Notes: generated from the sequence alone by a model not told the origin. A stretch of DNA of 64,000 nucleotides from Spirochaetales bacterium (GCA_016934415.1 JAFGSW010000088.1:118434-182433), one strand, 5' to 3'; shown: positions 9,101 through 17,614, counted from the stretch's first letter. Translations and numbers: made by a program.

Positions 9101-10822
9101 GCGAGGGAGCGCGTGTCGGACCTCGACCGCGCCATCGACGAGGCGACCGCCGAACGCGACCGCATCCTGTTCCGCACGGACAAGGCTTCGCTCGACCGCA
9201 AAGCGGTCCTTGACCAGCAGATCAAGGACAATACCAAGCAGCGCGATGACGAACTCGAAAAGATCGCCAGAGCATATCAGGGCAGCCTGCCCGAATTCAA
9301 CGTTGACAATGTCGACCTGTCCGTGAAGTCATACGTCTTTTATATGCCGGTCGTCACCCGGGTGCCGGGGTACGACCATTATTTCTGGGGCCTCGCGCGT
9401 CTCGGCGTCTCCTCGGACGACATCAGCCGGCAGATCCAGGGCTCCACCCAGACCCTCGTCGGGCTCACCGGGGGCATCGCCCTGCTGGCCCTCGGCCTGG
9501 GCCTGGCCGGCGCCCTCCTTCTCGCTTCGATCATCATCAACCCCCTGCGGCGTCTCTCCCGCGGCGTGGCCGTCATTCGCGACACGCAGGACAAAAGTCT
9601 CCTGAAAGACCACCTCATCAACGTACGAACGCGCGACGAGCTCCGAGAGCTGGCCGATACCGTCAACCAGATGACGCAGGGGCTCGTCAAAGCGGCCATC
9701 GCCAACAAGGAGCTCATGATCGGGCAGGAGGTTCAGAAGATGTTCATCCCGCTCGATGCGGGTCCCGACGGCAGGAAGCGCACTACCGGTGCGATGGCCG
9801 ACGCGAACATCGACATCTTCGGGTACTACGAGGGAGCCAAGGTGGTTTCCGGAGATTATTTCGACTTCAAGCGCCTCGACGACAGACACTTCGCCATCAT
9901 CAAGTGCGACGTGGCGGGCAAGGGCGTGGCGGGCTCGCTTATCATGATAGAAGTGGCGACGCTTTTCCTGGCCTATTTCAGGGATTGGAGCCTTAAAAAG
10001 CAGGGCTTGCGCATCGAAAACCTCGTCTTCCAGATCAACGACATGCTCGAGGAACGAGGCTTTACCGGACGGTTCGCCGCGCTTTCGCTCTGTCTGCTCG
10101 ACTCGGCGACCGGCGACTGCCATTTCTGCCACGCCGGCGACAAGGAAGTCCACGTCTACCGGAGCGGGAACATGAGGTGTCAGACGATCTCTCTCGCCAA
10201 CACACCGGCCGCCGGGGTCTTCCACTCGACCATGATCCCGCCCCAGTCGGGCTTCAAGGTCGAGCGCCAGAAGCTCGAGAAGGGAGACACCCTCTTTCTC
10301 TTCACCGACGGTCTGGAGGAGGCGAAACGGCTCTTCCGCGACGGCGAGTTCACTCCCGTCCTCTGCTCAGAGCCCGGACTGAAGGAGGGCGAGACCCACG
10401 GCGGCACGCACGTCCTGGGCAAGGAGAGCGAAGAGCTCGGTTTGCAGCGAATCGAGGCGATCATCGAGGCCGTGTTCTCACGCGGCGAGTACCGCCTCTT
10501 CAAGTACCACAATCCGCTGGCGGACGAGGAGCTCGTCTTCGATTTCTCGGGATGCGAAGGAACGGCCGAGGACGCCGTGCTCGCCCTGGCGTCCGTGGAA
10601 AAGATTTTCCGCGCTTATCCCGACCGCGCCGCCGTTCCGGAAGACGTGGTCCGGGTGGATAAAAAGATCGACGGTTTTCTGGAGCGAACCTTTTCGGGCT
10701 ATCGTTCCTATTTTAAACATCGAACCGAGAAGCCCGACGAGCCGGACTACGTGTTCTACTCCGGGTTGAAAGAGGACGAGCAATATGACGATCTGACGAT
10801 TCTCGCGATACATAAAAAATAG
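6185..10822 (+). CDS. Transmembrane sensor SpoIIE-family phosphatase with propeller ectodomain
   Basis: This 1545-residue multidomain protein has, in order: a signal peptide (1-20); a BNR/sialidase-like beta-propeller (about 20-420) with several Asp-box-like repeats (SSRDGLAW, SNDRGATF, SVNGRDW, SGNGGASW); Ig/FN3-like domains (about 420-640); an IPT-like domain (about 645-740); a membrane segment (about 752-778); a cytoplasmic linker; a second membrane segment (about 820-848); a periplasmic sensor region; a third membrane segment (about 1100-1125); HAMP (about 1120-1175); and a C-terminal PP2C/SpoIIE (RsbU-like) phosphatase. Metal-binding acidic residues are visible in GDYFDF (about 1224), DVAGKGVAG (about 1241), FTDGLEEA (about 1372) and the final YDDLTI (about 1533). 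It should dephosphorylate an anti-anti-sigma-type protein when an outside signal is sensed. Family members lacking this propeller are well known; the full architecture is unusual. Confidence 0.88.
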   Translation: MQRRASLIMLFSLAALGAWGDNVYWGFPTPLNRPGRFVQTASSDRLAVAVWQEFEPDGPDAIQGAFYFSLTSSRDGLAWTESPRRLGPFPYADKNKLYRKYSVAIDASDRILIAASTDDHTVTVFVSNDRGATFSEAARLQAAETVNVPLLSLSARRELLLFVTYLLKEEEGIYVARSVNGRDWTKLEPLVENTLVQPELPAHAVFRGKEYVVFQARRTKPTDFQLFMKMSGNGGASWNAAQPLTETMGMIDGEEVPAAQIVSQISNQRPFLLATKDALLVAWERSRTLPPRPPQAYVMPLTEDGRGQAKPEVRVSSGLGTVYNPRLVSHGDRIFAVWFENQSGQPTHVFFGAYDENGKNPAAIDLSPAVQGDSLFPQPVVLKGHLSLFWENQRTVRGRTDDRIFFIGPDRFTAPPPLAALNFTDRGAGRLPQLRFRWDIPQDSSGIKEFFWAKSSTPSIGIKDARPVPAGVYEETVDISGDGTWYLFVFAVDEAGNVSAPGQLVYTRDTVPPGRVRFIAPEPGPDGFLLSNTFLVAWSPPARDEIAGYSYRLRQLSSNQNNVSYSAAEFPAPEDTPSLKDPKVEFDNLDDGVWAIAVSAFDKAGNKGEAETLVFRLNRYQARTYITSVTATRDSSDRLLAVIRGRGFLAGGAVDLVVIDRDGAPPYDHEFRSSAGQFTVESDRVISGVPLDGLEEGVYQVGVHHPVRGFAFSGADTLKVEESGVVKYGNFSPPRPPFYQISRYLFTLSFTDIMVWLIVLALLAVFILAGRKVLALGREAAALNSEVSAFIQGGDLPMKETKKKIEALRRKGIGLRLKFTLLISLLALIIVVMVSLPISVAMIRIQQSSLAQKLKDEVNIVLSGVVDGTKTYLFINNSLLVSENLEKQYKQLPQAAEYAVVTGPRFINPRTGQTDLSGTDRLDVSSMERVWAVQPPDFSVPVASGSFTPIESEISDGISSRVPALAAEIDARARERVSDLDRAIDEATAERDRILFRTDKASLDRKAVLDQQIKDNTKQRDDELEKIARAYQGSLPEFNVDNVDLSVKSYVFYMPVVTRVPGYDHYFWGLARLGVSSDDISRQIQGSTQTLVGLTGGIALLALGLGLAGALLLASIIINPLRRLSRGVAVIRDTQDKSLLKDHLINVRTRDELRELADTVNQMTQGLVKAAIANKELMIGQEVQKMFIPLDAGPDGRKRTTGAMADANIDIFGYYEGAKVVSGDYFDFKRLDDRHFAIIKCDVAGKGVAGSLIMIEVATLFLAYFRDWSLKKQGLRIENLVFQINDMLEERGFTGRFAALSLCLLDSATGDCHFCHAGDKEVHVYRSGNMRCQTISLANTPAAGVFHSTMIPPQSGFKVERQKLEKGDTLFLFTDGLEEAKRLFRDGEFTPVLCSEPGLKEGETHGGTHVLGKESEELGLQRIEAIIEAVFSRGEYRLFKYHNPLADEELVFDFSGCEGTAEDAVLALASVEKIFRAYPDRAAVPEDVVRVDKKIDGFLERTFSGYRSYFKHRTEKPDEPDYVFYSGLKEDEQYDDLTILAIHKK

Positions 10823-10927
10823 GACGCGAATCGATTCACGGAAAAGGCCGAACCTTTTTCGCATATTGATCTTCAAAATGCCGAAATTATGTAGGAGGGG
10901 AAAAAGTTGAGATTGGGAGGTGGGTTC

Positions 10928-11926
10928 ATGAAACGATTTTTGGCTTTATTCGTTTGTCTCGCCTGCGCGGGGACCCTGGCGGCCGAGAACGCCGCTCTGA
11001 CGATTACCAACGGCGAGGCGAACTGGCTCTACTATTCGGTCGATCCCGCCTTCACCACGCCCGGCGCGGAGGCAGCGGGCGCGGCGGACTTTTTCTCCGT
11101 ACTCGACAAGGCGCGTTTCGGCGCCCTTCCGCCGGGAGGCAGCCAGCGCGTTCAAGGACTGTCCGCCGGCGCGCATGCCCTTGTCGGATTTTGGGTGACG
11201 GACAAAACCGCCTTCTACGGCGTCTTCCGGCTCTCTGTGAGCCTCGCCCCGGGACAGAACAAGGCGATCACCCTGAAAAAGACCGCGGCTTTGGCCAGCC
11301 GGGAGACCGCGACCGGGCCCGTTCCCGTGAAGGAGACCCTGCCCGATTCGCCCATCGTCATCGACGGCGCGTTCGCCGACTGGGAACCGTACCCGGCCGT
11401 GGCCGTTTTCCCGCCCACGTCCGCCCCCGAGCAGTTCACCGTCCAGGACAAGGACGGCGCGCGCAACCTCCCCATCCGCAATTCCGCGTCCTGGGGCCGG
11501 GCCGGCACGCAGCTCCTGACCGTCAAGGCGCTCTGGCGGGCCGAGGCGTTGTACCTGTACGCGTCTTCCTCGTGTCCGATCGATCCCGGCCTCTCGATTT
11601 TTCTCTATTTGTTCGACGACCGAAAATCGGCGGAGCCCAACCGGTACACGATGGAAATTCCGATTGTCGACGCGAGCGGGGAGGGAAAAGTGCTGCTCTG
11701 GCAGCGGGGGGTGAAGGAATCAACCGCGATCGGAACGTTCCGCACCAACGGTCCCGCCCTGGAGGCTTCGATAGATTTTGCCGCGCTTCCCGATGCGCTC
11801 CGGATCGCCTTTTTCGACCGCTATTCCATCGACCTGAAGACCGATTATCACGACGCGGCCCGGGGCCTGTACGAAGAGTTCTACTTCACCACGCTCGTGT
11901 GCAATGAAATCTACAGACAGCAATGA
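10928..11926 (+). CDS. Exported protein with CBM9/DOMON-like domain
   Basis: The predicted protein has 332 residues. The ATG at 10928 gives a clean signal peptide (MKRFLALFVCLACAGTLAAE) and has a GGAGGT-type ribosome site 6 nt upstream. A TTG at 10907 also has a perfect AGGAGG 8 nt upstream but would add seven residues before the signal peptide. The C-terminal half begins 'IVIDGAFADWEPYP', the typical opening of CBM9-like carbohydrate-binding domains, and continues as a beta-rich domain up to the end. The N-terminal half is beta-rich and unrecognised. It is probably periplasmic or outer-membrane associated. Its stop overlaps the start of dcd by ATGA, tying an exported protein to nucleotide metabolism and to the phosphatase upstream in one transcription unit. 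Confidence 0.72.
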   Translation: MKRFLALFVCLACAGTLAAENAALTITNGEANWLYYSVDPAFTTPGAEAAGAADFFSVLDKARFGALPPGGSQRVQGLSAGAHALVGFWVTDKTAFYGVFRLSVSLAPGQNKAITLKKTAALASRETATGPVPVKETLPDSPIVIDGAFADWEPYPAVAVFPPTSAPEQFTVQDKDGARNLPIRNSASWGRAGTQLLTVKALWRAEALYLYASSSCPIDPGLSIFLYLFDDRKSAEPNRYTMEIPIVDASGEGKVLLWQRGVKESTAIGTFRTNGPALEASIDFAALPDALRIAFFDRYSIDLKTDYHDAARGLYEEFYFTTLVCNEIYRQQ

Positions 11927-12483
11927 TATTATCGGGCTTGGAGATCAAACGGGAACTGGGCCGGGGAATCACGATCTCTCCATTCGACGAGCGGCAGCTC
12001 AATCCCAACAGCTACAACCTGCGCCTGCACGAGGAGCTCCTCGTGTACGAGTCGGAGGTGCTCGACATGAAGCGTCCCGAACCGACCGCCAGGCTCGTCA
12101 TTCCCGAAACGGGGCTCGTCCTCGCGCCGGGCCGCCTTTATCTCGGGCGGACGATCGAGTATACGGCCACCGAGCGCTTCGTCCCCATGCTTGAAGGCCG
12201 CTCGTCGGTGGGCCGGCTGGGCCTGTTCGTGCACGTGACGGCCGGGTTCGGCGACGTCGGATTTCACGGTTACTGGACGCTTGAGATGTTCTGCGTTCAG
12301 CCGGTGAAGATCTATCCGGGTGTCCCCATCTGCCAGATCTATTACCATACGATACAAGGCGAATTCAAGCCCTACGCAGGCGGTAAATACCAGGACAACA
12401 CCGGCGTCCAACCGAGCCTTTTATACCGCGATTTTTCAAGGGACGCCGAAGACGACGGACGAAAAGAAGGAAAGGAACGATGA
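11923..12483 (+). CDS. dcd: dCTP deaminase
   Basis: This enzyme deaminates dCTP to dUTP (bifunctional family members go on to dUMP), supplying dTMP synthesis in the cytoplasm. The 186-residue length fits the family. Recognisable blocks are 'LNPNSYNLRLHEEL', the nucleotide-binding 'EGRSSVGRLGLFVHVTAGFGD' (about residues 90-110), and 'GYWTLEM', which carries the catalytic glutamate, followed by the C-terminal 'YQDNTGVQPSLLY' tail that closes over the triphosphate. The ATG overlaps the previous stop (ATGA), and the stop overlaps the next start in the same way, so translation of the three genes is probably coupled. Confidence 0.95.
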   Translation: MILSGLEIKRELGRGITISPFDERQLNPNSYNLRLHEELLVYESEVLDMKRPEPTARLVIPETGLVLAPGRLYLGRTIEYTATERFVPMLEGRSSVGRLGLFVHVTAGFGDVGFHGYWTLEMFCVQPVKIYPGVPICQIYYHTIQGEFKPYAGGKYQDNTGVQPSLLYRDFSRDAEDDGRKEGKER

Positions 12484-12674
12484 AGGACGGTACGGTGAAA
12501 TCGGACATCCAACCCGGCCTCCGTGTCATGGTCGTGCTCAAAGAAGACCAAGGGACGGGGAAACTCACCGAGGGTGTGGTGAAAGATATTCTCACCAATT
12601 CAAGCCGCCACCCGCGGGGAATCAAAGTGCGTCTGGAGAGCGGACTTGTCGGCAGGGTGAGGCGCATTCCATGA
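12480..12674 (+). CDS. YwbE-family (DUF2196) small protein
   Basis: This 64-residue protein is almost a single conserved block: 'IQPGLRVMVVLKEDQGTGKLTEGVVKDILTNSSRHPRGIKVRLESGLVGRV'. That is the YwbE/DUF2196 signature, with its KEDQ.TGKLT.G.VK.ILT core. It is predicted to be a small beta-barrel of KOW/OB-like type. The biochemical role of the family is not established. It overlaps dcd upstream and the zinc-ribbon gene downstream, each by ATGA. Confidence 0.88.
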   Translation: MKDGTVKSDIQPGLRVMVVLKEDQGTGKLTEGVVKDILTNSSRHPRGIKVRLESGLVGRVRRIP

Positions 12675-12988
12675 GTGCTCGTTTTATATGTGAAAATTGC
12701 AAATACGAAGTATCCCTCGACGGAGACCGCTGCCCGTTCTGCGGGAAAGAGTTCTACGCGGTCTACTGTCCGCGCTGCAAACACGAGGGACTCCCCGGTG
12801 AATTCAGGAACGGCTGCCCGCGCTGCGGCTACCTGAAGCAAGCGGTCATGGCGTACCGCAGGCGGCACAGGAGAAGGAATCGACAGGAAAAAACCTACTT
12901 CCCCCGCTGGTTATACACGACGGCGATCATGGCTTTGCTCCTCGGCATCGTCGGCCTCATCGTCTACATCGCCCTCGTCCTCCGATAG
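12671..12988 (+). CDS. Zinc-ribbon membrane protein
   Basis: This 105-residue protein starts at the ATG at 12671, whose ATGA overlaps the YwbE-family stop; a longer open frame extends upstream but runs inside the neighbours. The N-terminal half has four CxxC pairs (CENC, CPFC, CPRC, CPRC), enough for two zinc ribbons. A very basic linker (RRRHRRRNRQ) and one C-terminal membrane helix (LYTTAIMALLLGIVGLIVYIALVL) follow, so the ribbons should lie in the cytoplasm. This plan resembles small bacterial zinc-ribbon anchors of unknown role. It closes the plus-strand run; the next gene is convergent, 5 nt away. Confidence 0.72.
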   Translation: MSARFICENCKYEVSLDGDRCPFCGKEFYAVYCPRCKHEGLPGEFRNGCPRCGYLKQAVMAYRRRHRRRNRQEKTYFPRWLYTTAIMALLLGIVGLIVYIALVLR

Positions 12989-12993
12989 AAGGC

Positions 12994-14643
12994 TCACCAT
13001 AAAAGCCCGAATCCGAAGCCTCCCCAGAATCGCATGGCGTCCGTGTCCCACTCCGCAACCACTTTCGCTGAAAGCGAAAGGGGGGTGTCGGGGAAAGCGA
13101 AGGCGATTTCGACCGCCGTTTCGACGGGATACGCGAGCGCGAAGCCCTCGTCGAAAGGGACGGTGCGGAAGCCCGCCGAAGCGGCGATCGTGAACGAATC
13201 GAGCGTGAGACCGAGGCCGGCGCGTCCGTACAGCCAGACGTACGCGCCCGGCGCAAGGACGGCCGCGGGATCGGAGCTTACTTTATAGAGCGCCGCCGTC
13301 AGTTCCGGGGCCAGGTACAGCGCGAAGGGACCCAACGCGAGCCTGAGGGGAACGCCGACCGATATTCCCGTTGGGTTGGTGAAAAAGTCGGCGTTGTAGT
13401 TGATCCGGTAGGCGGCCTTGGCCTGCAGCGCGGCGCTGAATGAAACGTCTTCCGGGGTGGAAATGAGTCCGCACTTCCACGAAAGGCTCGGGATGAGCGC
13501 GGGCTCGTCCGACGCCCCGAACAGGGCGGCCAACCCGAGCGCCGCTTCCTGTCCGGCTCCCAGCCCGATGCGCGCGCCGAGAGCCGCCGGCGCGGACAGG
13601 CCGGATTGTCCGGCGAAGCCCGCCAGGGCGGACATGTCGAGTTCCAGGTCCCAGGCGGGGAGGACAAGCGGGGTCGGCGCATAGGCGAGGCCGGCCGACC
13701 CGCTCCACAGGGAACCGTGCTCGACGGAAAGAGATGAATCGACCGCCACCTCAAGACCGGCCTCGACCGGAAGCGGGGAGCCCTCTCCCCGTCCGCGGAT
13801 GACGAGCGCATAAGTCCCGTCCGGCGCGACGCCGCCGGAATCCGTCCGACCGTTCCAGCGCACGCTTTGGTACCGTGAAGAGAAGGTCACGACATCGAGA
13901 TGCGCGAGCTCGCGGCCGTCGGCCCCGATTACGGACAGGCCGCCGCTTCCCGGCCCCGACACGGAGAAGAGCATCGTCACCGAGGAAGCCGGTCCGGGGC
14001 GGCGCGGATTGATTTCCGTGCGCGACACGGAAAGGCCGGAAAAACCGAAGGCCGCTTTGTCGAGCGTGATCGTGACGATCGACGTTTCCCCGGTTCGGAT
14101 CGATACGGCGGCCGCCTTGGCCGTGTAGCCGAAAGTCGATGCGGTCACGGTGTGGGCGCCCGCCGGGAGCTCGTTCAGGCCCGGTCTCAAGACAAACGAT
14201 GTCGTGCGTACTTTGGCGTCCGGCGGGGAAACGCGCACGTCAATGAAGCCGGTCTCGCGGACCAGGGTGTAAAAAAACGCCCACTGGTCGTCGCTGTAAT
14301 CCACCCAGGTATCGTATCGTTTGTAGCCGTCCTTTACGATCTCCAGATAGTAGTGTCCGATCGCGAAATCCGGAAGGAGCAGGGGCGTCATGCCGTAGAA
14401 GCGCCCGTCGATGAACACCTGGGCCTCATCGGGGAGGGTCGTCACGTAGAGCTGCCGGTGGCCGACGGCGGGGGGGGAGGGGGTGGGCCAAGGCGGGGGG
14501 AGCGTCGACGGCGGGACGATGACCGCCTCCGGCTCGGGCCGCGCCTCGGTCTGCAGCGGAGGTCCGACGGAGCGGCAGGCGGCCAGGATGAACGAAAACA
14601 GCGCAAGGGCGACGGATGAGTGGAAGGGACGGAGCGTTTTCAC
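12994..14643 (-). CDS. PEGA-domain lipoprotein with putative barrel-like C-terminus
   Basis: The protein (549 residues) is a predicted lipoprotein: GTG at 14643 gives MKTLRPF...FSFILAAC with a lipobox ending at Cys23; a TTG at 14661 would add six residues. A proline-rich linker follows, then a PEGA domain (about 60-135; 'LYVTTLPDEAQVFIDGRFYGMTPLLL', 'GHYYLEIVKDGYKRY') and a second PEGA-like repeat (about 135-200). Next is a FlgD/Ig-like domain ('VRWNGRTDSGGVAPDGTYALVIRG', about 230-300), and finally a long glycine- and alanine-rich beta region that looks like an outer-membrane barrel or repeat domain. It is probably anchored at the cell surface or in the periplasm. PEGA lipoproteins are frequent in spirochaetes. 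No ligand is predicted. Confidence 0.75.
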   Translation of the reverse strand: MKTLRPFHSSVALALFSFILAACRSVGPPLQTEARPEPEAVIVPPSTLPPPWPTPSPPAVGHRQLYVTTLPDEAQVFIDGRFYGMTPLLLPDFAIGHYYLEIVKDGYKRYDTWVDYSDDQWAFFYTLVRETGFIDVRVSPPDAKVRTTSFVLRPGLNELPAGAHTVTASTFGYTAKAAAVSIRTGETSIVTITLDKAAFGFSGLSVSRTEINPRRPGPASSVTMLFSVSGPGSGGLSVIGADGRELAHLDVVTFSSRYQSVRWNGRTDSGGVAPDGTYALVIRGRGEGSPLPVEAGLEVAVDSSLSVEHGSLWSGSAGLAYAPTPLVLPAWDLELDMSALAGFAGQSGLSAPAALGARIGLGAGQEAALGLAALFGASDEPALIPSLSWKCGLISTPEDVSFSAALQAKAAYRINYNADFFTNPTGISVGVPLRLALGPFALYLAPELTAALYKVSSDPAAVLAPGAYVWLYGRAGLGLTLDSFTIAASAGFRTVPFDEGFALAYPVETAVEIAFAFPDTPLSLSAKVVAEWDTDAMRFWGGFGFGLLW

Positions 14644-14736
14644 GATTCCATTGTAGATCAAATTCCGGTTTTAAAAAAGGGGATGGCGTGCGCTACCGGT
14701 AATTGTCTCATTATGAACACTGTTATCGCGCGTCCT

Positions 14737-16743
14737 TCAGCGGATATGGTACTGTTCCTCGAGCACCTGAATGATGTAGGCCTCGATGTACGCGCGGAGG
14801 GTCTCTTTTTTCTTGATCGCCTGGAGATTTTTATTTTCGGAAAGAAGGTGCGCCATGTCCCTGACCTGGACGGCCGAGGGCGGGCGCACACGAAACGTCT
14901 TCTTGGCCCGGCGCAGATAATCTCGAACGAAACAGTTCACGTCCTCCACCAGATTGGCTTTGGCCGCCGGGTCGAAAAGCGGGTTCCATTTTTCCCTGAG
15001 TGTTTCGAGCAGGTTGTCGAGATCGACATCGCGGCCGATGACGACCGAACGCAAGGAATCGAGCTGCTTTCTCATTTTCGCCGCCGCTTCACGACTCTGC
15101 CGGGCCGCTTCCCGCGTGTCGACCTCCGTCTTCCGGGCGGCGATGAGATCGGTGTACTCGCGCCCGGCTCCGCCTTTCTCCTCGTTCTTCGCTTCGGCTT
15201 TGTCCTCGTTCTTCACCTCGCGCCACAGGCGCAGGGCCTGCTGCTTAAAGCCCCGGTTTCCCCTCCCGAGCAGCCATTTGAAAAAGAAGAAGATCTGCTT
15301 GAGGATGGGCGTGGTGTACCAGGAGGGCAGCAGGGTTTTTACGGTGGCGATGATCTTATCCCGCCGCAGCTCAAGGAGTTCATTGATCGGCTTGAGCGTT
15401 TTTTTCCCGGAAAAGCACAGGCTCAAGGCCGTCACCTGGGCGTCACTCGGATCGCGCTCCTCGGCGGTGAGGGAGAGGATCCGGGGATCGCGGAGCGCAT
15501 TGAGAAGCGGATAGCGCTCCTTCACCTTGTATTCGAGCTCGGCGGCGAATTCGCGGTCATATTTCATGGAGGGAAGGCGGGTGTTGTTTTTGAGAAGCGT
15601 CTGCCACTCGTCGACGTATTCGCGGTAGATCTGGGCGCTCGCCTCCTTCAAGGCGTTCAGAAACAGGGGAATGAGGTAATCCTTGTGGATAAAGACGTCC
15701 TTATCACCGCCCAGTCGAACCGAGAGTAAGGATGGCAGCTTGAGCCTGTCGGTCGACGTGGTCATCCGCCGGATGAAATCCTGGATGAAGTCGCGGTCGT
15801 ATTTTTCGCTGTAGCGCATGCCGCGGTTGTCACGAAGATTGTACAGGTCGAACGCGGTGAAGGCGTACGGCGGGCGGCGAATGAGTTTTTCGAGCTGGGC
15901 CTGCTCCATTTCCCGCTGCTGTCGGCGCTGGACGACGCTCTTCTGGTACCCGGCGAAGTAGCCGAGCACGTAGGCCGACTGCAGAAATCCGTGCTCGTCC
16001 ACGTGCTTGGTTTTTTTATCGCGATAGTCCTTGATGATGACCGCCGTGAACTGGGAAAAGAACCGGGAGGAGAAGTCGTCGCCGTCGTAGAAAAGCTGAA
16101 GCACTTTTTTCGGCTTGGCGATGACGTCGTTGATCATATTCCGTACGGCCTCCAGGTTGCCCGACAGGACTGCTTCCAGGCGGTTGTTCATGTAGCTCAC
16201 GTTCATTTTAAATTGGAGATACCGGCCCAGCTTGTGCAGGCAGCACTCGATGAGACGGGTCTTGACGACGTCCTTGGCCGTGATCAGGCTTTTAACGCCT
16301 TCCGGAAAGACCATTTTCACCAATGGCGTCTTGACGGTGTCGATTTCGCCCAGGAAGTCGATGAATTCCTTCGCGACGTCGATGGACATGATGAGCCGCT
16401 CGGGAATCGTGAACGGGAAATCCGCGTCCGTGGGGAAGGGAAACTCGGGGCTCTGCTCGATGTCTTCGTAGGCGGCGGCGATAAGGTTCTTGAGCACGGC
16501 GTGCACGAGAATCGAATCCACCGCGCCTTCCTTGCGGAAGAGCGTGCCCGCGCCCTTGTACTCCCACTGCATGAGGGTGGGGACGATCTCGATTTTCTGA
16601 TCGCGCAGTTTGCGGATGAGTTCGGTCAGGTTGTTGTCATACGCGTATTTTTCCGCATATTGAAGAAAATCCGCGTAGGGCACGAGCGCGTTTTTGTTCT
16701 GAACGGCGAAGCCGGTCAGCAATTCGATGAGGGCGTCGTCCAT
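14737..16743 (-). CDS. Large conserved-looking protein of unknown function
   Basis: This 668-residue soluble protein, with a clear ATG start, is not recognised as a known family. It is mostly helical with no signal peptide. One strongly aromatic stretch near residues 474-490 (ILKQIFFFFKWLLGRGNRG) could be a membrane-touching hairpin. A charged coiled-coil region (about 500-560, rich in K, E, A and R) follows. The even hydrophobic/charged pattern, lack of low-complexity runs and codon use like its neighbours indicate a real gene. It is divergent from pgeF, about 100 nt away, and about 90 nt upstream of the PEGA lipoprotein gene on the same strand. The function is unknown. Confidence 0.7.
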   Translation of the reverse strand: MDDALIELLTGFAVQNKNALVPYADFLQYAEKYAYDNNLTELIRKLRDQKIEIVPTLMQWEYKGAGTLFRKEGAVDSILVHAVLKNLIAAAYEDIEQSPEFPFPTDADFPFTIPERLIMSIDVAKEFIDFLGEIDTVKTPLVKMVFPEGVKSLITAKDVVKTRLIECCLHKLGRYLQFKMNVSYMNNRLEAVLSGNLEAVRNMINDVIAKPKKVLQLFYDGDDFSSRFFSQFTAVIIKDYRDKKTKHVDEHGFLQSAYVLGYFAGYQKSVVQRRQQREMEQAQLEKLIRRPPYAFTAFDLYNLRDNRGMRYSEKYDRDFIQDFIRRMTTSTDRLKLPSLLSVRLGGDKDVFIHKDYLIPLFLNALKEASAQIYREYVDEWQTLLKNNTRLPSMKYDREFAAELEYKVKERYPLLNALRDPRILSLTAEERDPSDAQVTALSLCFSGKKTLKPINELLELRRDKIIATVKTLLPSWYTTPILKQIFFFFKWLLGRGNRGFKQQALRLWREVKNEDKAEAKNEEKGGAGREYTDLIAARKTEVDTREAARQSREAAAKMRKQLDSLRSVVIGRDVDLDNLLETLREKWNPLFDPAAKANLVEDVNCFVRDYLRRAKKTFRVRPPSAVQVRDMAHLLSENKNLQAIKKKETLRAYIEAYIIQVLEEQYHIR

Positions 16744-16781
16744 GGCCTTTTAGGGTAGTACGGAGAGCGTAAAAAATCAAG

Positions 16782-16787
16782 TATAAT
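16782..16787 (+). promoter_or_regulatory. -10 element shared by pgeF and the divergent 668-aa gene
   Basis: A perfect TATAAT on the plus strand overlaps a TATACT on the minus strand (within AGTATAATCA). This would suit two start sites pointing in opposite directions between the divergent genes. Neither has a good -35 element, so this is a weak call. Confidence 0.35.
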
Positions 16788-16843
16788 CAAGTCGAAACGC
16801 CGGATTGACTCGTCGCGACTCCTCTGATTCAATGCATGGAACG

Positions 16844-17593
16844 ATGATCGAGACGAAACGCATGCGCCTGGAGATCCACGACGGTGCACGGGCCGCTGAA
16901 ATTCCGCTCGCCGGATCCGGCATTCCCTGGCGGGCGCGTCTTTCCCTGCACGCGGCCGGCCACATGGGTCGTGAAACCGAAGAGCGGCGTGAGAACCGGA
17001 CACGATTTTTCCGGTCCGTGGGCGTGGAGTCGGGGCGAGTCTTCGGCGTGACCCAGGTGCACGGCCGGGACGTGCTCGAGGTCGACGGGAGAACGCCGGA
17101 CGATTGCGCGAGCGTGCAAGCCGACGGGCTTGTGAGCGACGGGCTCGACGCGGTCTTGAGCGTGACCGTTGCCGATTGCCTGCCGATCATGCTCTTCGCG
17201 CCGGGAAAGGATGGACGCGCCATCGTCCATTCGGGCTGGAAGGGAACGGGCATCGTCGCTCGCGCGGTCGGTGAATTAAGCGGCCGGTACGGAATCGCGC
17301 CCGGCGCGGTCGACGCGGTCATCGGACCGGGCATCGGATCATGCTGCTACGAGGTGGACCGGGAGCGGTACGAGAGGTTTACGGCGGAGTTCGGCCCGGG
17401 CGGAAGTCTGGCGCGGGACGGCACATGGCGCCTCGACCTGCGGGCGGCCAATGTAATGCTGCTCGAGTCCATCGGGATCCGTTCCGTGACCGTCGTCGAC
17501 AACTGTACCTGTTGTGAACATGAATTCGGCTCCTATCGCCGCGACGGCAGGGATCGCTTTCACAACATGATCGTCTTATTCGGGGCGTTCTAG
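16844..17593 (+). CDS. pgeF: PgeF/YfiH-family (laccase-domain) peptidoglycan editing factor
   Basis: The family has the Cu-oxidase-4/DUF152 fold. Members have been shown to edit peptidoglycan precursor composition or to act on purine nucleosides, so the substrate here is open. Visible signatures are 'QVHGRDV', 'DGLVSDGLDAVLSVTVADCLPIML' (zinc-binding Cys), 'VHSGWKGTGIVARAV' (zinc-binding His), 'GPGIGSCCYEV' and 'CTCCEHEFGSYRRDGRDRFHNM', covering the whole family pattern. The start is uncertain: TTG 16805, ATG 16832 and ATG 16844 are in frame, and 16844 is chosen because the conserved part begins soon after. argS starts 21 nt downstream, probably in the same transcript. Confidence 0.9.
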   Translation: MIETKRMRLEIHDGARAAEIPLAGSGIPWRARLSLHAAGHMGRETEERRENRTRFFRSVGVESGRVFGVTQVHGRDVLEVDGRTPDDCASVQADGLVSDGLDAVLSVTVADCLPIMLFAPGKDGRAIVHSGWKGTGIVARAVGELSGRYGIAPGAVDAVIGPGIGSCCYEVDRERYERFTAEFGPGGSLARDGTWRLDLRAANVMLLESIGIRSVTVVDNCTCCEHEFGSYRRDGRDRFHNMIVLFGAF

Positions 17594-17614
17594 CGCCGGG
17601 AGATCGAGGATCGT

